Origin: Erythrophleum ivorense
Lineage: Eukaryota > Streptophyta > Magnoliopsida > Fabales > Fabaceae
NCBI GenBank assembly: GCA_026724425.1
Contig: JAIUCV010000004.1
Span: forward strand, 4,102,001-4,166,000
Length of the DNA stretch: 64,000 bases
Direction: 5' to 3'
Of the stretch, positions 23,416-34,796 are shown piece by piece. Both the position numbers and the translations under genes were made by a program. Under the pieces are notes generated by a model, which saw only the letters and a list, made by a program, of their open reading frames with translations, searched no databases and had not been told where the DNA came from. Each line of letters starts with the position of its first letter. Position 1 is the first letter of the stretch.

Positions 23416-24748
23416 CAGAAGGTTTTTGACCGTTGCAAGCCGGCTCCTCCTTTTTTATGCGTCTTTGTCGTCCCTTTTAATTGTTTACGTTTTCTCTTCT
23501 TCAATTCCTTCGATTTCCCTCTGCTTCTTCGCCGTTGTACATTGCCTTTGCTTCATTGTTTCAATTGCTGCCCGTTTGTGCATCTTCCTTCAGCGTAGGA
23601 TTTCTATTGGGTGGCATTGGTTCTGTGAGTTATCTTAGTCCCTTTTTGTGTTAGTTTTAGTTTTTTTTATCTGATTTGAGATTCTGATTTTAGTTATGGC
23701 ATGGAAGCTTTGTTTTTTTGATTGAAATGTTAGATAAATTTGTGGTTGAGATTTTGATTTGGATTCTAAAATGTGGTTGAAATGTTGAATAAAATGTGGT
23801 TGGATTTGTGGTTTGAATTATTATTGCTTATATGAAAAAAAGGATATTTGCTTAAAATAAAAAATATTTATTTAGTTATTAAGCGATAAACTTTATGAAT
23901 AATTTTATGTGGGAGTTAAATAATACTAATTAGCAATTTGATGTTTGGATAAGAAATGAATAGATAATTGTTTCATGAAGTACTATTAATTAGGAAAATA
24001 GAGCATTCTTTATTTTTGCCACGAGAATTAAAAAAATGGGATTTGCATCCCAGTGATTAAAGGGTTTGGATAGAGAGCATGATGTGTTAGGGCATGTGAG
24101 CTTGCAAATGCATGAGATCCACAATGTTGAAAGAGTGGTCTCACTCTCTCACCACAAGTATTTTATTTCTATATTCTGTTTTACAAATCGTTAGATTAAA
24201 TTTATGTGGATATTGAGATCCCATTTTGTTACAAAAATGATGGCAGCAATTTTTTTGTCATTCAAAAGTATTTAAAATAAATACCATTAGCTTTAAAGGA
24301 GTATTTAAGGAAAAATCTTGGAAGTAGTTACTTAAATTATTTTGGTGAGACCAATTAATATTTTATGGGTTGTCTTTAATGGAAAAATGTGTTAGTTTTC
24401 GTACCTTAACTAGATTTGATTCCATAAAGATGTATATCAATTATCACATTTAATTTTATTGATTAAAAGAATTCACTCATTAATTAATTTTTTTTATTTA
24501 TAAATTTAAAATTTTCAACTTTAGAGTGTTGCGTGGACTTGTATTTACAAGCCCAGTCCATTTGTTTTACCATGATCAGAACAAAAGGAGAAAGAGAGAG
24601 GGAGGGGAGAAAAATGAAATATACTTTGAGCAGACTGACAAAGTATACATAGCTATCCGGATCAGGTTTGGTATATTGCCCCTCCATAACCAATTAACCA
24701 TAATGGGGGTCAGGGCATTTTGTAGCGAGGATTTGAATATCTTTTTTG

Positions 24749-25059
24749 AGAAAAATTTATATTTAAAGGTTCAAGTTTTATAAAATTTTTAATAAAAATT
24801 TTAAAAATTAAAATTATCTTCAATAACCAAAATTACTACTTTTTACTATTAGAATTTAAGAAAATTATTATAAATTTTTTTAAAAAATACTAACAAAATT
24901 AATTAACTTGTAATTTTTTTAAAACCTAATAATAACATTTTCAATTTTAATAGTAAGTCTCTTAAAATTTAATGGTAGTTTTGGTTTTTTTAAAATAATT
25001 TTAATTTTTAAAGTTTTTTCATCATAAATTTTGCAAAGTTAGGATTCTTTGTTTTTTTT
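24749..25059. mobile_element. AT-rich foldback MITE, copy 3 (inside the CACTA element)
   Basis: It shows the same layout as the elements in the P450 introns: a left part with TTATATTTAAAGGTTCAAG and TAAAAATTTTAAAAATTAAAATTAT, and a right part with TAATTTTAATTTTTAAAG and CATAAATTTTGCAAAGTTAGGAT. It lies inside the CACTA element, so it inserted after that element did or was carried with it. Confidence 0.5.
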
Positions 25060-25473
25060 AGGAAAGGAAAAGGCTAATAGCCTAATACTTGATTGATTGA
25101 AACAAAAAAAGAAGCCCACATTTGTTCTCCCTATGAGCTATATGATGAATAAGCCAATCTATAATTATTTCTTTTGGCTTGAACTAGAGAGAAAACTTTA
25201 AAAGTGTGGGTCTTTGTGATGCAGTCTTGAACTAAACTCTTTTAACATAGATGTATCTTCATTTGCATGGAACTTTTGCACCACTTGTAAGCAATCAGAA
25301 CTAGATAGCTATTCCCAAACTTGGAAGTCCATTTATGCTTGTCTAGGTTAAACATTATTTAGTTTGTTTAGTTTTTTCCTTTTTTGCATTGTCATTAAAT
25401 AGATATGTTTGTATGTTTTTTTTTATCTCCATGGGTTATATAAATTTCTCGATTTTTGTTATTGCAATTAACA

Positions 25474-27298
25474 GAACCTCAGAAGATGAAGAAGTTTTTT
25501 AAGAAACTAAATCAGTTAGCACAAGTGGAGCTGGTGGGTCCAGTAGCAATAGTTCGATGCCAAATGCGCTTGTCAGTGACGGAGGACATCCCAGTTACTT
25601 GGATCCTATTAATCCAACAAGCACATCGACATCACCTGTTTCAGATGTTCCTGATATCCCCGGTTTGCAGCCCGATTTAATATTTGCAAATAATGATCAA
25701 GAGGTGTGTGAGCAGCCTACATAGCCCGCACGAAGACCACGAAGGAAAAATTGGTTAGTTGAAATTATTGATAAGTAAATTAACAAGTATTTTACTTATT
25801 TCTCATTTGTATACTAACTTTAATTTAATAGATGAGGTCGGAACAATGACACACATGCAGATGACTGTACATGATGTTTGGGCCTTTCTTCCTGGGCAAA
25901 GGATAATAGTAATATGGAACAATTCCCTTCAACCAATTGAAGATGGAGGTGGATTGTTAGGTATTTTTCTAGGCATGGTTGGGACAGATTTTAAATCATT
26001 TCCACTCATTTACCTAGATTGGAGAAATGTCCCTCAAGAGTACAAAGATCATGTATATACCAATGTTATTCAGGTAATAGCATATTTAATATTCATTTCT
26101 TATCATATTGAGTTCATATATTAACTAATTGTGATATTTTATTTTGTAGACTAAATTTGTTGTTGATGATATACATAAGAGATATATTCTACAATCATAG
26201 GGAGTTAGATGGCGACATGCACGCTATGAATTATATAAAAATGATGGGACTCGTACTATAATTGAAGATGTCCCAGATGGCATAGATAGGGACCACTGGG
26301 TGTTATTTATAAATCAGTGCTTTAGTGAGAGGTCTCAGGTAATCTCATTTAGTTTTTTAGATGTATTACTTTTTACATTATAAAGCACTTTAAGATGTAC
26401 TAATCACATTTAATATCTTTCTTAATAATTAGAGGATTGCAACGATAAATAAACAGAATAGAAAGATGCTAACCATGCCACATACAAGTGGTTCAAAAAG
26501 CTTTGCACGGAAAAAGTTGAGATGGTAAAGATATTTGAATTATAAGTTATTTGAATTTTAAAAACAATTTTAGATATGTCACATATTTTTAATTTTGTAA
26601 GAAGCTGATTGTGGGGGTCCAGTATCACGTGGAGATGTGTGGACTGTAGTTCACAGACATGATGATGGATCTTATATCAATGACGAAGCTAAAACTATCT
26701 ATGTAAGCGTTTGAATATCATAGGTGTTGACTTTTGATTTTAATTAAAGACTTTATTTTCCAACTGATTTTTCACTCTATATTTAAATTTGTAGGAACGG
26801 ATTAAAATGTTTCAAACTAAGGACTCTTCTTCTCAAGAAATTTCAAGTGATGATTCATTGGCCAGAGCCTTGGGAAACAAAGAGCATTGCGGCTGGGTTC
26901 GAGGAATGGGATTTGGTGTTTGTCCATCTCAAGTGTTTGGATGTTGGGCTCGTGAGAGTTCATCTGGACCTTCTTACGCAGAATTGTAAAATGAGGTTGA
27001 TCAACTAAAAGCACAAATGGTTGAGAGATGAGCAACGACAACAAGCAGAAGTTGAAAATGCTGCAATAGTTGAGCAACAACAACAAATAGAAGCAACCAT
27101 GGCTTTTATACTTCAAAATTTTTAGGGTACATTGCCACCAGAGCTTGCAGTCTTACAGGGCCGAGGGGTAATTTTTCAAATTTTTATTCTAATTGCAATC
27201 ATATCAATTAATAATAACTAATATTTTATTTAAAATTTTAGGGACCAAGTGATCGGGACAGCGAACATCAACCAACAAATGATAGTCACTCCCCATAA
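25474..27298 (+). pseudogene. Transposase_24 (Ptta/En/Spm)-like gene, decayed
   Basis: Several exons with GT/AG ends can be read: 25831-26073, 26150-26338, 26433-26524, 26602-26702, 26795-about 27125 and a last one ending at a stop at 27296-27298; an N-terminal exon around 25474-25755 is less certain. Translated segments include FPLIYLDWRNVPQEYKDHVY, MLTMPHTSGSKSFARKKLR and VWTVVHRHDDGSYINDEAKT, the pattern of the plant Ptta/En/Spm protein family (TnpA-like, DNA-binding). Stops break it near 25722, 26198 and 26987. The C-terminal part is glutamine-rich and coiled-coil-like. Its position inside subterminal repeats fits a protein that binds them. It is probably non-functional as read. Confidence 0.8.
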
Positions 27299-27594
27299 AA
27301 TTGAAGATATTGCTTGGATAAGCTTGTTAGTAGATTATTAGGCCATCGATGCATTTTTTTAACTTCAATGATATTATAGTTGTGTATTATTGAAACATGG
27401 ATGTTGCTATTGGATGTATTGTGCAATATTACTACTATCAATGTACTTTTTTTCATTTCAATGATATTATGATTGTTGTTATTGAAATAGATTTATTGCT
27501 ATTGAATATGTTCTTCAACATTGTTATTAGAAATTAATTGTTAGATATATCAATTAAAAGATATAATTATAAATAAATAATGGTATTTAGCCAG

Positions 27595-27915
27595 TCATAA
27601 CGATGATTTTTCACGTCTTAACCATGGTTTTGAGTAAACCGTGGTCAAGACAAAACATAACCACGATTTTACAAAACCATGGTTATGTCATGTCTTAACC
27701 ACGGTTTAAGTAACCGTGGTTATGTTTTGTCTTAACCACGGTTTTGTAAAATCGTGGGTATGGCTAAGAATTGCCATAGTTTTTCCAACGGTTTAAGTAA
27801 ACTGTGGTTATGCCTTTCTCCACGAATGGTTTAACCACATATTTGACAATCGTGGCTATGGTTCTTTACCACAGTTAGAACCGTGGTTAGGATCAATAAA
27901 AAACCGTGGTTAAAT
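27595..27915. repeat. CACTA right subterminal repeats
   Basis: Repeated TTAACCACGGTTT, AACCGTGGTTATG and variants fill this stretch in both orientations, mirroring the left subterminal block. Confidence 0.88.
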
Positions 27916-27936
27916 CTACATTTTTTTGTAGTGAAA

Positions 27937-28400
27937 ACCTCAACTGAAAGGTCATTATAATTTTCCTCAAAAATTAAGTTAATTATGATGAAGAATTGAT
28001 ATCGAAGGGATGGAAGGAAAGGTCAAACATGCAACAAAGATCGAATACATGTGACGCTATTCCAAATGTTGGCATTAAATAATTACAGTTCTTATCAAAA
28101 GATTATTGGTAGCCAACTAATAATCCATTTTTTTGGTACAAAATGATGGATTAAGCGCTAAGAAACATGATTTGCTTTAAGAAATAGATATAGGATAATT
28201 AATATTGCTTTCTGGGTACTCAGTCTTGTACTTATTTTCTTTCAGACTTTAGTTTAATTTTCTTTTGACAAAAAAAAAGAAAAAGAAAAAAGCAATCGAT
28301 TGGGAAAGTTATCTAGTATTGACAAAATTCAAGTCAAAAGTGCTTGACTTTCTCTGGATGACACCACATCAACTATCATCTATTAGGGAATTGTGGCAAT
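27937..28400. other. Intergenic DNA right of the CACTA element
   Basis: AT-rich; nothing recognised. Confidence 0.5.
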
Positions 28401-28449
28401 TAAAAATGTCATTTTGGAATTAATTTGTCCTTATACTTGATGATGTTTA

Positions 28450-30020
28450 AATTCGGAATTGGCCTAACTATGCTAGCACAATAGTCAACATGAAAAATGT
28501 GTGACTCTGTAGATATCCAAAAGTAAAAAGATCTTTCACCCACAACCAAGGATTGGTGGCAAAAAAATAACTAAAGAAAGCAAAAGAGGGTTGCATCCCT
28601 ACAAGTCTACAAAGAGTAACAAAAGCCAATATCTTCCTCAACCCTGACAAGAAAAGCTAACTCAATGACATAGCCAAATAATTAACAATATCACATAAGT
28701 CAAAATTTAGTAGAAATTACAAGCCTCAAAGAAAAATTCTTCAAAAACCACAATAACCATAGCATTATTCCTAGTGTGAAAAACATGGACCTATAAATGA
28801 TGAAGAATTGCAAAACCAAAGAAAATTGAGGGGTAAGGTCATTTGAGGAAAAAGGAAGACAAACAGTTATATAATATCCAAAGGACCACCCATCCCAAAT
28901 ACACAAATAGACAACTATCTAGGGCATGATCATCAAAACATAGACAGGTGGAAAATTCTTATAAGATTGAATATGGAGTAGGAAACGAAAAGAGGAATGT
29001 ACCAAACTCAAAACCCACCTTACTCCAAAGAAGAATTAAAGAAGGATGGTAGCGTGGAATCAACTTTGATGATATCAACTTCACTCCTGCTCAAATGATA
29101 ACAAACTTTGATTAAACCATCAAGAAAAAACGTCACAAAAGCTTGCATCCCTTAAATTTCTCTTGCAAAATGAGCATTCATAAAACATATCCAAGGTGTG
29201 GGACTTCTTTAACCTTAATTCAAGTGAATTATAGGAAGCCCAAAACTTAGACAAAGCTCCATTAGAAAGAAATGACACTTCCAATCATGAAATAAAGGAA
29301 AAGCCCTAAAAGAAGCCTTCCATTTGAGATATGAACTCTCACCAACTTTTATCTTCAACTTGGCACTACCTTAAACTATAAAAGGCAATAAACTATAAAT
29401 TGCAAAAGTAGTGTAGCTCACCTACATAGTAGGACAAAATTCATGATCACTAAAATGGTAGATAAAATCAACAATATCAATGATAGATTAAGCCAAGTCA
29501 AAATTGTCTTGATGAAAGGATGCGGGAACTAAAGTGCCTATAAAGTAAATGATCCTTATACACATGCCACACCACCTTAGAGTTGGCATCCAAAGGAATA
29601 AGGAAATCCTTCTACAAAAATAGGCAAAAACAAGAAGGAATGATAAATGACATCCATGAGAGCTTTAGATTCTCTTTAGTAATCCTAGAATGCGTGGAAT
29701 AAGCCAAAAACAAGGTATGACGAGATGCCATAACAAGATTTGCCATTGTAGAAAAACCTGAAGAGGGCAAACAAATCCCTTTCCATATAGAAAAGATATC
29801 ATAATCACTTTTACAAGAAATCTCAAATGTCACGAAGATGACACAGGTGACATAAGAGCCCAAACTTTCGAAATAGAAAGCTTAATAAAGAAAAAAAAAA
29901 CACTACTTTAAGCTTGCTCAACTTGAGACATCACTAGCAAACTTAGGCAAACATTATAGGAGCTTTTAAGGCTTGATATTCCTATAAGTGTACAGAGATT
30001 CAACCTATATTATTAAGGGT
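28450..30020 (-). other. A-rich block, possible decayed retroelement coding on minus strand
   Basis: The plus strand is strikingly A-rich, and the minus strand carries several protein-like open stretches (28650-28468, 28906-28700, 29863-29612) separated by stops and frameshifts. They include MQPSFAFFSYFFATNPWLWV and IWKGICLPSSGFSTMANLVM, both hydrophobic and aromatic. The first loosely resembles segments of the plant 'gypsy-type transposon' domain (PF04195-like), but I cannot confirm it. I see no terminal repeats. Best treated as a probable old transposon-derived ORF. Confidence 0.3.
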
Positions 30021-33000
30021 CATTCAACTAGGGAGACACCACAAAACCGTAAGGGACCAAACAATTGTTACAATGGATCACTAGGTATATAAAGACTAAA
30101 CCTAAACTATAAAAAGTGGATCATTACAATTAGTCATTATCCTTAGAAAATGGCAGTCCTATCTTAAGCAATTACAATGCACACTAGTAACTTCAAACAA
30201 CCCTTGATTCTTCTCTTAGTCAAGAAAAGAAATCCATCGTATTTGATTCAAAAACTAAGCAATATAATGCTCCTGAGTTGGACTTAACTTCATTCCTTCT
30301 TTGCCATACGTTCGACACTAACAATTATGTTTTTATTAAAAAAACCTAACAAGAAAATATCTTAAAATTATACCTAAATTTCATCCTATTTCATTTTTAG
30401 GAATTTCTTCCTATTTCATTCTTGGGTAAGCTCTATTTTGTGTTGTCAATCTTGTAGTTAATTGTCATTTTTCATTTTTCTAAGATTAAAGAGAAAAAGA
30501 AAATAAATTGGTTTGATTAATCAAATGTTTAAGTAACTTGACCTACTGGGTAGAGCTAAAAATATTTTTTGAGGAGGGGGTTGTTTTGTAAGTTAATAAC
30601 AATTTTTGTACAATCCATGTACATACACATATAATACTAAAATCATTTATTAATGTCTCGCACTTGCACTTCGCTTCAACAACTATTTTAAGCAACATCG
30701 ACACACATAACATGAAATGAGACATTTTCCTAATTTGATAAAATAATAAAATAAAGAAGTTCATTAAATCTTTGAGTTAAGAGAAACTAAAAATTTATAA
30801 TGATAGAACAAATACAAAATATAAGCTAAAAAATATTAAATAATAAAAGAAAAAATTTTAATAAAGAAATTAACATCATATATGAAACAATTAAAAAAAA
30901 GTTGTACATAAAATTTACTAAAGTTTCTATATGTGGAGATTGATTTAATTGCAATTTGGGGTAACCCAAAGATTATTACAACTAAGCCAAACTAAAACTG
31001 CAGTTAAACCAATGATAGTTTAACTACGATTAATCAAGCGATAATTAGATTAATGGTTAGTCATAACGTAGTTAAATCAATGGTTTAATTGTGGTTACAC
31101 CAAAATAATTATTCATTGATTGGTCTTATGAATTTGATTTTTTAATCATTGTTGAAAGCTGAATAAGTCAAAAACTAAGGGCCCACAATACATTGCATGC
31201 AATCATGAAGCTGGGCAAACTAGAAATCTTGATTGAACCAATTTATTTGGTTAGATAAAACTATTGCATGCAATCATAAAAACTATTTGGTTAAAAGCAA
31301 ATTTGTTTTTTAATGGCTTTTATTAGACCGAGAACCAAAACCCAAGCATTTGTCTTCTTCTTCATGCTTTCTCTGCACTTTTGAAGCTCGGCAACAACAA
31401 GATCATCCTCATCCTCCAAACTGGTGAAGTCATTGATTTAGGCTGAGTAGATGACATCGACTATTTTTTATCTTTGGGTTAGGGCACTACAACTTGTGAG
31501 TGAACATCATTGCTGAGATAGACCTTCGACAACGGCGAGCCAAGGCAGAGGCTGTGACCATTGATAGTTGAGTGACGAGTCTAGACTTCTTCTCCTATTT
31601 TGTGATGTTGGAGCACTCCAAGTTTAGATTTGAGAAGGATATGATAGCAAGGTGTCCTCTAATAAAGAAAACAAAGGGCGAAATGGACTTTCAGCATTTT
31701 GGCTTTTGGCCCCAAATCTGTCTTCCATTTGCACACTACAATGGAGGGAGGCAATTTTAGATCTCTATTCCCAATATCAACCAAGCGGCCTTGAACAGGG
31801 AAAAGTGATTTTGTTTATCTTGCATTTTCACGAGCAAATAGGCCGGCCGTAACAAAAAAGTTAAAAGTACCACAATTTAAAACATTTATTTTGATAAAAT
31901 TTTGGCAATTTGTTATACATAGATACATTATATTTCATTAAAATATAAAAAAACTGATACATTATGTTGACTAAGCTTTTTTATGATTATAGTGTAACAC
32001 TAGGATATATATCATACATCTGGTGGGTAATCGTTAGCCACTTGCTAGAAAGGCTCCAATAATGTAGTAATAATGGACGCTTCGAGAAGACCGTTCGACG
32101 GATAACGGAGAAAATGCCCAACAATGTACTGGACCTTTCATAGAAGATGCGGAAGATACTATCTAGTTCACTTTGGCCAGAAGTTCATAAATGAATAACG
32201 TGACGAACAGATAAAAGGTGCCACATAATAGATGATGTTGGTTGGCCTGGTTTAAATTTTTATTTTTTAAAAAATAAATCTCAATATTAATCAATAGTTA
32301 CACGTATGAATCAGAAAATTAGATCCACTGGCCGGTCAGACAAAAAAAAATCAATAAATAAGTTGTGATTTTGATCTGTTTGATTCATCAAACTAGTCTA
32401 TAATAAAAATCAATAAAATATACTCAAAACTGGAAAAAGAAATTAGTTTTTGATCTTTTAGTTTGAATCAAAATTTTAATATTATGATAAAAAATTATGA
32501 TATTTAATAAATTCTACCCAATCAATTTCACATATATAATGTCATGTGTAAAATATGTTAACTAGTTTGTATACTTTTAAATATTATTTTAAAATATACG
32601 TATGGATTTAATTATAAAATATTATATATTTTTATATTTTATGATATATATTTGAAAAATGATTTGACTCCAATTAAATTATTAAACTATCAAAGCTTCT
32701 TATTTTGCTTAAATAATCAGTTCAATTTTTTAAAACATTAGTTACGCGTAATAGTCAACAAAATACTATTAAAAAAATTATGAATTAAAATATTTATGAA
32801 TATAAAGATAATATGTTTAACACATTTTTTCAGCTAAATTCATTTTTGACATATCTATTTGCATATTTTTCATGATTCACTTAGTTTACGTTGCAAGAAA
32901 GAGTTTATTACACAAGTAAAATCAAGACGTAGGGAATTTTAAAGTTAATAATTTAAATATTACATTTACCCTTACAGCTTTTTTATGTAACGTCCGTGAT

Positions 33001-33233
33001 GACTGGTCCACAACCGTAATAAATTCTTTAAGATGAAAAAGTGGTTTTGGAGTTTGATGGAAAGCGCAACGACACATGGTTTAGTGGCTGCACAGCGACC
33101 GTTAAACATTGTATGGTATAGATGAGCATGAGAGCCTCCAAAAAATCCCTATTCATTTGACTGACTAATTTTTTACTTTTTTTTTTCTCTCTTTCTATTT
33201 GAAAGTATAGACTGAACTGAAGATAAGACTGTT
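30021..33233. other. Intergenic DNA
   Basis: AT-rich, no recognised gene. Short ORFs at 31572-31852 overlap each other in different frames and match nothing I know. A moderately GC-rich patch at 32030-32230 is also unassigned. Confidence 0.5.
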
Positions 33234-34796
33234 ATGGCCTCTAAGCGGTGGCGGTGGTGTGTTTTAGCCGCTATTCTATCATCTATTACCACTGCTTCTT
33301 CATATGTTTTCAAAAAATTACCAGGTTTTGATGGTGATCTCCCCTTCACGCTTTAAACTGGGTTAGTTCAATTCTTTTGAATTGTTTTGTTAATTTATAC
33401 AACACTACTAAAACTCTTTAATTACTATTCCTCGTTTCATTTGAATTATGTATGATAAACTTTTTTCTTGGTTTTTATTCAGCATTTCATGTATATTGGT
33501 ATGCTATGTCTCACACTAAAAATGGTACTTTGAGTCTTGAGATCCTTCTAGTCATGAGATTAGCCTACTAGGTAGATTCTTCTCTTCTTGATATATATGT
33601 GAAGTTGATCCTCGAGTTTTTGTAAAATGCAATTATTATGGTATAAATAGGCAATAATAGTGGCTTCTGATGCAGATACATAGGAGTATAGGAGGTGGAA
33701 CTATTTCACTATGGCTTGTTGGAGGGCCTGGCTGCAGTGTAATTTCTGCTTTCTTCTTTGAAAATGGTAATTACTCTTATATGTGCTCTAATAGCATATA
33801 TCCTAGACTTTGTCAGTCAAATTTCAGGGAATACATTAAAAAATTCTAATAATTTAAAAATTGAACTGTAATATATCCCATGTCTCTCCCATGTACTTAC
33901 ACACTGTAAGAACTAACACATTGTATATTTTATTGTGTTGTCTGTATCATATTATGTTTTATATTCATCCCTAAAAAATGATTAAAAATTTAATTTGGTA
34001 TTCCATGTATGATATTTGCAATTTATAGTCTCTCTAATTTTTTGTGTAGATCATTTTTATCCTTCTATCAATCAAAATCATGTAGACTAATTTCTTAATT
34101 TAATCCTCTAAAACGACAGAAGTAATTGGCAAAAAATTATTGAAGAACTAAATTAAAAGGGTTACATTTTAAATGGTCAAATTGAAAAGTTGATCAGTTT
34201 TTTATGATAAAAACAATAATTTATTTTAATAAGAACAATAATAAAAATTTTAAGAAAAAAATAAAAATAGTTATATTATGATAAGTACATCATTAAACAA
34301 ATAAAAAAAGTGCATCAATATGTCTAATGTTGTCTTCTACGGATCTTAATATTTTGAAATCAATAATGCAACACAGCACAGCTCGCTCAAATTAAATGTT
34401 ATCACGTACACCTTTCCTTCACAGTTTAAAACCTTCCATGATCTTTTGCAGGACCTTTAGAATTTAACTACAGCCACAGTTGGATAAATCCGAAACTTGA
34501 AGTGAATCCATATGCTTGGACACAGGTGCTGAAGTTTCTTTCTAATATTATACAAATTACATGACCACAAAATACAACCTTTCATAATTTTTGCAGATGA
34601 AATTAAGAACCATCACGTAGTGTTGCGGACCCATTGTTGTACAAGGATGATAAATAGCCCTCTGCTTTGGCAGGAACTCAATGTAATATACGTTGATTTA
34701 CCGGGGGGCACTGGATTTTCTTACTCAAAAACACAAGAGGGCTATTATAAGAGTGATACAACATGGGCAGAGCATGGTTATAGTTTTCTATAAAAG
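33234..34796 (+). pseudogene. Serine carboxypeptidase-like (SCPL) pseudogene, 5' part
   Basis: Four exon-like segments are visible: 33234-33361 (start ATGGCC, signal-peptide-like N-terminus, then KKLPGFDGDLPF), 33676-33766 (WLVGGPGCS), 34452-34525 (GPLEFNYSHSWINPKLEV) and 34674-34796 (VIYVDLPGGTGFSYSKTQEG). These match, in order, the N-terminal third of SCPL proteins (LPGFDG, LTGGPGCS, VD-PVGTGFSY). It is broken: stop TAA at 33354-33356 where the family has Glu, missing residues and a frameshift between YIGV and WLV, and a stop near 34791. The catalytic GDSYSG and everything after it are absent. The family makes vacuolar peptidases or acyltransferases that use sugar esters. Confidence 0.85.

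Larger units (their letters stand above)
23118..27933 (+). mobile_element. CACTA (En/Spm) transposon with TSD
   Basis: The element starts CACTACAGGAAATTACTG and ends TTTTTTTGTAGTG (reverse complement CACTACAAAAAAATG). It is flanked by AAA on both sides (23115-23117 and 27934-27936), the 3-bp duplication expected for CACTA. Both subterminal regions carry many ACCGTGGTTAA-type repeats in direct and inverted orientation. It encodes only a decayed Transposase_24-like protein; no DDE transposase (TnpD/TNP2) is visible, so it depended on another element to move. Length is 4816 bp. Confidence 0.9.

Noticed and set aside
23383..23638. Overlapping plus-strand ORFs rich in Leu, Phe and Cys near the CACTA left end
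   Set aside because: Two frames overlap, composition reflects a pyrimidine-rich leader, and no family is recognised.
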